From: Bacteroidaceae bacterium
GTDB lineage: Bacteria; Bacteroidota; Bacteroidia; Bacteroidales; Bacteroidaceae
Length of the DNA: 7,394 bases
Assembly: GCA_028707655.1 (NCBI GenBank)
Contig: JAQWAN010000103.1
Coordinates: 1 to 7,394, forward strand
Direction: 5' to 3'
Under the pieces are notes generated by a model, which ran no database searches, was not told where the DNA came from, and saw only the letters and a list, made by a program, of their open reading frames with translations. Positions 1 to 5,436 of this stretch are shown here, piece by piece. A program made the position numbers and the translations under genes. How positions within the stretch are numbered: position 1 is the first letter of the stretch; each line of letters begins with the position of its first letter.

Positions 1-366
1 CTTAATGGACATGTCGCTTTTCACTTTAACTTGACAACCTAAACGCCAATGGTTTTGTTGCTCTTTACGCGTAAAGTGTCCCTTCTCAGAAGAAAGAATC
101 TCGCCTCCACCCTCTTCTACTTGACATCGACATTGGCCGCAAGTTCCGTTTCCTCCACAAGCGGAAGGAAGATGAACATCGTTAAGAGAAAGTGTGTTGA
201 GTAGACTTGAGCCTGACTCTACTTCTAGCTCTTTTTCACCATTGATGGTGAGCTTTACTTTTCCTGATGGTACTAGATAGTTCTTAGCTACCAATAGAAT
301 TATAACCAGTAGTAGAATAATCACGAGGAAAACTCCAATACTCGCTACTATCAAATTCATATTCAT
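1..366 (-). CDS. nqrF: Na+-translocating NADH:quinone reductase subunit F, N-terminal part (3' end outside window)
   Basis: NqrF is the electron-input subunit of Na+-NQR: it oxidises NADH through FAD and passes electrons to a [2Fe-2S] centre and on into the membrane subunits. Only the first 122 codons are in the window, all open to the edge. Translation from the ATG at 366 gives a membrane anchor at about residues 5-27, then a ferredoxin-type domain with the motif CGGNGTCGQC. The cysteines fall at residues 70, 76, 79 and 111, the same numbering I recall for the Vibrio cholerae cluster ligands. The FAD and NADH domains lie beyond position 1 and cannot be judged. The start is supported by GAGGAA in the 13-base gap after nqrE; a second ATG two codons on (360) is possible but less well placed. 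An extra cysteine at 81 sits next to the cluster. Last Nqr gene in the usual A-to-F order. Identification is very sure. Confidence 0.96.
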   Translation of the reverse strand, partial: MNMNLIVASIGVFLVIILLLVIILLVAKNYLVPSGKVKLTINGEKELEVESGSSLLNTLSLNDVHLPSACGGNGTCGQCRCQVEEGGGEILSSEKGHFTRKEQQNHWRLGCQVKVKSDMSIK

Positions 367-379
367 TGTTTTTTCCTCT

Positions 380-1003
380 TTAAATTTTCAAACCTGAAAA
401 ACACATAAATGCCATGGCCATCAATCCTACAGTGATGAAGGTGATACCTAATCCACGTAAGGGAGTGGGTACATCTGAATAAGCCATCTTCTCACGAATA
501 GCGGCTAGACCAACTATGGCTAACAACCAACCAATACCTGAACCTAAGGCGTATACTAGAGCACTACCTACACCGGTAATGGCTTGTACATTCTCTGCAG
601 GAAGATTGATACGTTGTTGCATAAATAGTGAAGCTCCCATAATAGAACAGTTTACGGCTATCAAAGGTAAAAAGATACCTAATGATGCATATAAAGAGGG
701 ACTAAAACGCTCTACTATCATCTCTAGTAATTGCACTATACCGGCAATAACAGCGATGAAAAGAATAAAGCTTAAGAAACTTAAATCCATGCCTAAAATA
801 CCATCGGCAGATAGTACTTCTGTTTGTAATAAATAATTGACTGGAAGGGTTACTACTAATACAAAAGTAACAGCGACTCCTAATCCAAGAGCGGTTTTCA
901 CATTCTTCGATACGGCTAAGTAAGAGCACATACCAAGGAAGAATGCAAAGATCATATTGTCTACAAATATCGAGCGGACAAATAAACTTAATAAATTTTC
1001 CAT
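380..1003 (-). CDS. nqrE: Na+-translocating NADH:quinone reductase subunit E
   Basis: NqrE is an integral inner-membrane subunit. It pairs with its paralogue NqrD to hold an intramembrane iron centre between NqrF and the FMN of NqrC. The 207-residue product is almost wholly hydrophobic, with about six membrane spans, and starts MENLLSLFVRSIFVDNMIFA, typical of the NqrD/NqrE/RnfA/RnfE family. The two iron-ligand cysteines are visible: Cys26 in the first half (FFLGMCSYLAV) and Cys119 in the second (LIAVNCSIMGAS), in the internally repeated, inverted arrangement expected of the family. Its length is slightly above the roughly 200 residues usual for the family. It lies 31 bases after nqrD and 13 before nqrF; the sequence before its ATG is A-rich (AAAGAAAGAT) with only a weak ribosome-binding site. 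RnfA is the main alternative, but the linked nqrA, B, C and F rule for Nqr. Confidence 0.97.
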   Translation of the reverse strand: MENLLSLFVRSIFVDNMIFAFFLGMCSYLAVSKNVKTALGLGVAVTFVLVVTLPVNYLLQTEVLSADGILGMDLSFLSFILFIAVIAGIVQLLEMIVERFSPSLYASLGIFLPLIAVNCSIMGASLFMQQRINLPAENVQAITGVGSALVYALGSGIGWLLAIVGLAAIREKMAYSDVPTPLRGLGITFITVGLMAMAFMCFSGLKI

Positions 1004-1034
1004 ATCTTTCTTTTAATTTCTGATGTGACTTACT

Positions 1035-1670
1035 CTACTGTTCTTGCATCTCTTTGTTACGCGCACGTTGCACCCAGATAACACAACCTACAATGATTAA
1101 TGCCATTGGAGGCATCAACATTAAACCGTTGTTCATATAACCGGTGTTTGCAATACAATCATAGTTCAAGATGTTGAATCCTAAAATCTGACCTGCACCT
1201 AATAACTCACGGAAAAAAGCTACCACGATTAATATCATAGCATAACCTATTCCATTGCCTAATCCATCTAAGAACGATTCCCATGGTGCATTTTGCATGG
1301 CAAAGGCTTCTAAACGGCCCATCAAAATACAATTGGTGATAATCAAACCAACATATACGGATAACTGAACACTTACATCGTAAGCGTATGCTTTTAATAC
1401 TTCACTAACTATCGTTACCAATGCGGCTACTACTACCAACTGTACAATAATACGTATACGGTTAGGAATAGTTTTACGCAATAATGATATGATGACATTT
1501 GCAAATGCCACAATCACGGTAACAGAAAGCCCCATCACAATAGCTGGTTCTAACTTAGCAGTTACGGCTAAGGCTGAACAAATACCCAAAACCTGTACGG
1601 TAACTGGATTATCTATGTTAAATGGATTAAAGAACACATCTTTATTCTTCTTAGAAAATAATTGACTCAT
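1035..1670 (-). CDS. nqrD: Na+-translocating NADH:quinone reductase subunit D
   Basis: NqrD is an inner-membrane subunit, paralogous to NqrE, that shares the intramembrane iron site and forms part of the ion-translocating core. The 211-residue protein has a short polar N-terminus (about residues 1-20) and then about six hydrophobic spans. The paired cysteines are at Cys31 (VLGICSALAV) and Cys114 (LIITNCILMGR), matching the ligands known in Vibrio NqrD with a two-residue offset. The conserved NCILMGR segment and the following helix are characteristic of NqrD/RnfE. The ATG at 1670 is 14 bases after the nqrC stop, and the gap carries a strong purine-rich site (GGAAGGAA), which supports this start. 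Its length agrees with the family's usual 210 or so. Order and spacing place it in the nqr transcript. Confidence 0.97.
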   Translation of the reverse strand: MSQLFSKKNKDVFFNPFNIDNPVTVQVLGICSALAVTAKLEPAIVMGLSVTVIVAFANVIISLLRKTIPNRIRIIVQLVVVAALVTIVSEVLKAYAYDVSVQLSVYVGLIITNCILMGRLEAFAMQNAPWESFLDGLGNGIGYAMILIVVAFFRELLGAGQILGFNILNYDCIANTGYMNNGLMLMPPMALIIVGCVIWVQRARNKEMQEQ

Positions 1671-1684
1671 ATTCTATTCCTTCC
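1671..1684 (-). promoter_or_regulatory. Ribosome-binding site of nqrD
   Basis: The 14 bases between the nqrC stop codon and the nqrD ATG read GGAAGGAATAGAAT on the minus strand. This is the best Shine-Dalgarno-like sequence seen in the operon and fixes the nqrD start. The other nqr genes have weaker or no such sites, as is common in Bacteroidota. Confidence 0.6.
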
Positions 1685-2497
1685 TTACTTTTTGGTTAAA
1701 AATTTCTCATATTTACTCATACAAATTCGAAGCATATTGCTTACACCGGTTGAAGTGATGGTTCCACCAGAAATAGCATCTACATACTCTTCGCCATGCT
1801 CTGGACGTTTACCTTTTTTCAAGACAGCGATGGAAACAAATTTACCATCTTTCATAATGTGCTTGCCTATGAATGGATCCTTAAACGCGGGTGTTACTAT
1901 CTCTGCTCCTAAACCTGGAGTCTCACTTGCGTGAGAGAAAAAGACACCATACACCGTGTTCTTATCTGCATTCAAAGCTATATAACCCCAGATAGCACCC
2001 CATAGACCTGTACCGTTTAAGGGTAAGATATATTTGGTGGCTCCATCTACTTCTGCTAGATAAAGCGCATAAGCATCGTCACCATTCAAAACATCGAATC
2101 CGCCATTCTCGCTAACTACCTCACCGGCTCCATTAACAATCATGTCTTTACGAATATATTGTGTATAAACAGATTCAACATCTTTACCCTTCGTATCAAT
2201 ATGGATAGCACTTAAAATCTGCTTTTTCTTATCTAAACGCACATTTGCATTCTGTGTAGAAGATAGAGAGGAATGTGTAAATGCAAGTACCACTGCTACT
2301 ATCACTACCATAATGGAAGCATAAAGAAGGGTGTATACATTACTGTTCGTGTTTATTTTCTTTTTGCCTGTGCTGCTGCCACTAGTAATCTCTTCAAATG
2401 CAGAAGAGTCTGCTTTACAAACGGGACATATAGCTGGTGCTTTATCGCCTTCGTGGATATAACCACATACGGTACATCTAAATTTTTTCGTAGCCAT
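1685..2497 (-). CDS. nqrC: Na+-translocating NADH:quinone reductase subunit C with N-terminal rubredoxin-like domain
   Basis: NqrC carries covalent FMN on the periplasmic side and passes electrons to NqrB. From the ATG at 2497 the product has 270 residues. Residues 1-40 form a rubredoxin-like domain with cysteines at 8, 11, 24 and 27 (FRCTVCGYIHEGD, then ICPVCKAD), the C-x2-C-x12-C-x2-C spacing of the rubrerythrin tail domain. A Ser/Gly/Lys linker ending in KKK leads to one membrane helix at about 54-77, followed by the FMN-binding domain with ETPGLGAEI and the flavinylation motif D240-A-I-S-G-G-T246, where Thr246 is the expected FMN site. Canonical NqrC starts close to its membrane helix; here there is no Met between residue 1 and that helix, so the fusion appears real. 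An upstream in-frame ATG at 2521 would add eight residues but lies inside nqrB, so I prefer 2497, seven bases past the nqrB stop. Subunit identity is very sure; the role of the extra domain is unknown. Confidence 0.95.
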   Translation of the reverse strand: MATKKFRCTVCGYIHEGDKAPAICPVCKADSSAFEEITSGSSTGKKKINTNSNVYTLLYASIMVVIVAVVLAFTHSSLSSTQNANVRLDKKKQILSAIHIDTKGKDVESVYTQYIRKDMIVNGAGEVVSENGGFDVLNGDDAYALYLAEVDGATKYILPLNGTGLWGAIWGYIALNADKNTVYGVFFSHASETPGLGAEIVTPAFKDPFIGKHIMKDGKFVSIAVLKKGKRPEHGEEYVDAISGGTITSTGVSNMLRICMSKYEKFLTKK

Positions 2498-2504
2498 TTC
2501 CTTA
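2498..2504 (-). promoter_or_regulatory. Gap between nqrB stop and preferred nqrC start
   Basis: The seven bases after the nqrB stop read TAAGGAA on the minus strand and run straight into the ATG at 2497. The AAGGA core is unusually close to the start codon, so it may be a poor Shine-Dalgarno site; translational coupling to nqrB is a plausible aid. It still favours 2497 over the ATG at 2521, whose upstream sequence is nqrB coding sequence. Confidence 0.4.
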
Positions 2505-3707
2505 TTATTTATTAATTGCACGTTTTATTCTACGAGTAGTATTGCTCTGCACTACATAGTAGTCAATAAGTGGAGCAAATATATTCATTAACAAGATGGC
2601 TAACATCATACCCTCTGGATAACCAGGATTTAATACGCGGATAATGATGGCCATTGCACCTACTAAGAAACCAAAGATATACTTACCGGTTTCTGTACGT
2701 GCGGATGTTACTGGATCGGTTGCCATAAACACAGCGCCAAAACAGAATCCACCTAGCATTAAATGCTGATACCAAGGCATTTGTGCCATAAAGTTGTCGG
2801 CTGCTCCAAATTGATTAAAGATAAGTCCCATTACAATACCTCCTACAAAAACGGAGACCATGGTTTTCCAACTACCTATACCTGTCCATAAAAGGATGAA
2901 AGCACCAATAGCAATGGCAACAACACTGGTTTCTCCAATAGATCCAGGGATAAAACCGAAAAACATATCGGATAAAGAAGCGGTTGATCCGTTGATGGCA
3001 TGGATGGCTACTTCTGCTTTAGTAGTAGCTATTTGACCCAAAGGTGTAGCTCCAGAGAAACTATCCACAAGGGTTCCTTCGCCTAATCCAAAGATCGATC
3101 CTTTTGCTACCCATACTACATCACCACTCATCTGTGAGGGATAACCGAAGAATAGAAAAGCACGGGTCATCAAAGCAACGTTAAACACGTTCATTCCTGT
3201 TCCACCAAATATCTCTTTCACAAAAATGACAGAGAAGGCAGTGGCTACGGCTAATATCCATAAGGGACAGTCGATAGGAACAATCATGGGTATCAAAATA
3301 CCCGATACTAAGAATCCTTCTTGAATCTCTTCGTTCTTCCACTGAGCTACAATAAACTCGATGCCAAGACCGACTACATACGAAACAATGATTTTAGGCA
3401 ATACGGCCAAAAAACCATATCCAAATAAATTTAAAAAGCCAGCATTCTCTTGCCCTATGGCCAAGAAATGCTGATAACCTACGTTATACATACCAAACAA
3501 TAAAGCTGGTATTAACGCAATAACGACTATCGACATAATTCGTTTGCTATCTATAGCATCGTGAATATGTGTACCCGATTTTGATGTGGTGCTTGGAACA
3601 AACATGAAGGATTCAAATCCGTCAAACACGGAATGAAACGCATGTAGTTTTCCACCCTCCTCAAAATTAGGCTTTATCTTGTCGAGATAATTTCTTAACG
3701 CTTTCAA
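2505..3707 (-). CDS. nqrB: Na+-translocating NADH:quinone reductase subunit B (TTG start)
   Basis: NqrB is the largest membrane subunit of Na+-NQR. It binds covalent FMN and riboflavin, contributes to the quinone site with NqrA, and is central to Na+ translocation. The 400-residue product has a cytoplasmic N-terminal arm (about 1-55, with LDKIKPNFEEGGK and HAFHSVFDGFESF) and then a series of hydrophobic helices. The flavinylation motif D-S-F-S-G-A-T ends at Thr221, the expected FMN attachment residue. The KEIFGGTGMNVFN segment and the MATDPVTSARTETGK stretch near the C-terminus are also typical. The start codon is TTG at 3707: an in-frame stop lies ten codons upstream, no ATG occurs before it, and the next in-frame Met is residue 35, well inside the conserved arm. 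It lies 36 bases after nqrA. Length is close to the usual 400-415. Confidence 0.97.
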   Translation of the reverse strand: MKALRNYLDKIKPNFEEGGKLHAFHSVFDGFESFMFVPSTTSKSGTHIHDAIDSKRIMSIVVIALIPALLFGMYNVGYQHFLAIGQENAGFLNLFGYGFLAVLPKIIVSYVVGLGIEFIVAQWKNEEIQEGFLVSGILIPMIVPIDCPLWILAVATAFSVIFVKEIFGGTGMNVFNVALMTRAFLFFGYPSQMSGDVVWVAKGSIFGLGEGTLVDSFSGATPLGQIATTKAEVAIHAINGSTASLSDMFFGFIPGSIGETSVVAIAIGAFILLWTGIGSWKTMVSVFVGGIVMGLIFNQFGAADNFMAQMPWYQHLMLGGFCFGAVFMATDPVTSARTETGKYIFGFLVGAMAIIIRVLNPGYPEGMMLAILLMNIFAPLIDYYVVQSNTTRRIKRAINK

Positions 3708-3743
3708 TGTTATCTTTTTTATTGATTTATACTAATTGTTCCA

Positions 3744-5096
3744 TTAACACATCTCCTCGTGTAAGGCATCTAACCCTTCACGAACAATACGTTGTAACTC
3801 TAATTTAGAGGAGTCAACAAATTCGCACAATGCAAAATCTTCTGGAGCAACTTCATAGATGCCTAAGGCTTCCATTCCATCTATATCTCCTGTGATAATT
3901 GCTTTGATAAGGTATTCCGGATAGATATCCATTGGGAACACACGGTCGTATTCATTTGACATAATCATATGACGTTCTCCACCTTTAACGCGAGCGTCTA
4001 ATGCATATTCGTGGTTCTTGCAAAACCACGAGAAATAGGAACGATTCGCACTAAAGTCATTGAAACGTGGCATAATCCAACCAAAAAACTCGTGTACATC
4101 CGAACCATCAGGGATTACGGTGATCTGTGTTGCTTTAGCGGATAAGAAACCGGCTGTACTGGTTTGCATACCTGTTAACACATTACCATCGATATAACGT
4201 TGTGCATAGCTGGATTTCTTAACACGATTCTGTAACACACTGCTGATTTTAGCACCTGTGATTACTTTACAATAAGCTGGAGTGGTGATTTCTGAACCAA
4301 CAAGAGAGATGGTACGGGTAAAATCTACTTCACCTTTGGCTAATAGACGACCGATAAAGATTACCTCTTCGGCACCTATTGTCCAAACCACTTCGCCTTT
4401 GTTTATTGGAGCAACATGATGAATCTGTACACCTACATTGCCTGCTGGATGAGGACCTTTAAAAACGGTTACTTCCACATGCTTTGCTGCAGTTAAAGAG
4501 GGTGCTGTTTGTTGGCTACTAATACCCAAATAGGTCTTAGCCATCTTGGAGAGAGCTAACAAACCGGTTTGGAAATAAGTTTCCTGACCTTTTAACACTA
4601 CTTCAAAATCTGTGGCTAATGGCTTAGAGTCGAAAGCGGACACAAATATAGCACGAGGCTCTTGTGAAGGTTCAGCAACCATGTCGTACGGACGTTGATT
4701 GAAAAAAGCAAATAATCCTGCTTTTAATAATAACTCTTTGACCTCTCCACCAGACATCTCAGAAGGATTTCTCTTTCCAAAATTTTCATACTGCTGTTCC
4801 GCATCAGCTTTCACATGAACAGCCAAAACTTTACGACGTGCACCACGCTCTACTTGTGTTACTACGCCACTAACAGGAGAGACAAAATTTACTTCGGGGT
4901 GATTTTTGTCGATAAACAAAACGCCACCAGCCTTAACATGTTCTTCGGGTTTTACTACTACTTTAGGAGTTACGCCATGAAAATTGTCGGGTACTAATGC
5001 ATACTCATCTGATAATTTCACATCGAAAAACTCCTTTGCAGGAATACCTTTCAATTTGATGTCTAGGCCTTTACCTATTTTTATCACATTTGTCAT
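3744..5096 (-). CDS. nqrA: Na+-translocating NADH:quinone reductase subunit A
   Basis: NqrA is the peripheral cytoplasmic subunit of Na+-NQR, docked on NqrB and implicated in quinone binding. It carries no membrane helix. The 450-residue product matches the family length (about 446-450). Residues 1-100 form the lipoyl-like N-terminal region, with VIKIGKGLDIKLKGIP, the PKVVVKPEEHVKAGGVLF stretch and NFVSPVSGVVTQVERGARRK, where the SPVSG turn is typical of this fold and of RnfC. The middle carries the HPAGNVGVQIHHVAPI segment, and the C-terminal part (about 340-450) includes FFGWIMPRFNDFS and a Glu/Asp-rich tail ending in two acidic residues, Met and Cys. It starts at ATG 5096 with no Shine-Dalgarno site before it. 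As first gene of the operon it follows a 340-base gap with a candidate promoter. Unlike RnfC it has no 4Fe-4S cysteine motifs, which confirms Nqr over Rnf. Confidence 0.97.
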   Translation of the reverse strand: MTNVIKIGKGLDIKLKGIPAKEFFDVKLSDEYALVPDNFHGVTPKVVVKPEEHVKAGGVLFIDKNHPEVNFVSPVSGVVTQVERGARRKVLAVHVKADAEQQYENFGKRNPSEMSGGEVKELLLKAGLFAFFNQRPYDMVAEPSQEPRAIFVSAFDSKPLATDFEVVLKGQETYFQTGLLALSKMAKTYLGISSQQTAPSLTAAKHVEVTVFKGPHPAGNVGVQIHHVAPINKGEVVWTIGAEEVIFIGRLLAKGEVDFTRTISLVGSEITTPAYCKVITGAKISSVLQNRVKKSSYAQRYIDGNVLTGMQTSTAGFLSAKATQITVIPDGSDVHEFFGWIMPRFNDFSANRSYFSWFCKNHEYALDARVKGGERHMIMSNEYDRVFPMDIYPEYLIKAIITGDIDGMEALGIYEVAPEDFALCEFVDSSKLELQRIVREGLDALHEEMC

Positions 5097-5130
5097 ATAA
5101 ATACAATAAGGGTTTAATCTAAATTCAGCG

Positions 5131-5138
5131 CAAAATTA
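5131..5138 (-). promoter_or_regulatory. Candidate Bacteroidota -7 promoter element for the nqr operon
   Basis: On the minus strand this reads TAATTTTG, an exact match to the TAnnTTTG -7 element recognised by the primary sigma factor of Bacteroides. It ends 34 bases before the nqrA ATG, so transcription would start near 5124 with a leader of roughly 25-30 bases. I see no good TTTG -33 element 19-21 bases upstream, so the assignment rests on the -7 match, its position and the AT-rich surroundings. Confidence 0.4.
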
Positions 5139-5369
5139 CAAAAAATAGTTCTATTATACGCTTTTTTGAGGAAAGATTAAAGAAAAATTTCGCTAATTTA
5201 GTGCAAATAGGGAGGCTTTATTTTCCATTACAAGAATAGCTACTAGATTGTTACTCAATTGTTTCTAAGACATCTTATATTCATCTCTCTTTGCCTGACA
5301 CCTTACTTACAGTAAAAACGGGAAAGAATAGAAAGGAAGTGCTATAACAAAAGGGAGAAATGGAGAAAC

Positions 5370-5410
5370 AAAAAAATCCCAAGTAACCAAAAAAAGGTGG
5401 CTTGGGATTT
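5370..5410 (-). terminator. Intrinsic terminator after the DUF5686 gene
   Basis: Read on the minus strand, AAATCCCAAG (5410-5401) pairs perfectly with CTTGGGATTT (5383-5374). Inside, a 3-bp ACC/GGT stem closes a seven-base T loop, with a two-by-two mismatch between the stems. The second arm runs into seven T residues (5376-5370). The hairpin starts 26 bases past the stop codon of the DUF5686 gene. The plus-strand orientation lacks a comparable T tract (only ATTT then AGTATAA), so it works in one direction. It separates the outer-membrane gene from the nqr operon. Confidence 0.88.
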
Positions 5411-5436
5411 AGTATAAATGAGGTATTCTAGTACGA

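Larger units (their letters stand above)
5097..5436. other. Gene-free intergenic region between the DUF5686 gene and nqrA
   Basis: This 340-base AT-rich gap has no credible coding sequence on either strand and no recognisable RNA gene or mobile-element end. At its upstream edge (5370-5410) it holds the terminator of the DUF5686 gene, and near nqrA (5131-5138) a candidate promoter element. The middle (about 5210-5365) shows no repeat or hairpin that I could identify; it may be spacer or hold regulator sites I cannot recognise. Confidence 0.7.

Noticed and set aside
516..836. Plus-strand open frame within nqrE
   Set aside because: It is antisense to a strongly conserved gene and its translation has no recognisable domain; a shadow of the nqrE codons.
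2498..2521. ATG at 2521 as the nqrC start, adding MQLINNKE
   Set aside because: It lies inside the nqrB coding end and the added residues come from overlap with the nqrB stop region; the rubredoxin-like domain begins right after the ATG at 2497, which sits seven bases past the nqrB stop.
1..5096. An Rnf complex instead of Na+-NQR
   Set aside because: The first gene lacks the 4Fe-4S motifs of RnfC, the last begins with an anchored plant-type ferredoxin domain (NqrF) rather than RnfB, and the gene order A to F is that of nqr.
5210..5365. Possible small RNA or riboswitch in the middle of the intergenic gap
   Set aside because: No stable hairpin, conserved riboswitch core or terminator of its own was visible by eye.
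5370..5410. Bidirectional terminator or end of a mobile element
   Set aside because: The plus-strand side lacks a T tract, there is no transposase or target duplication nearby, and the position right after a stop codon explains the hairpin.
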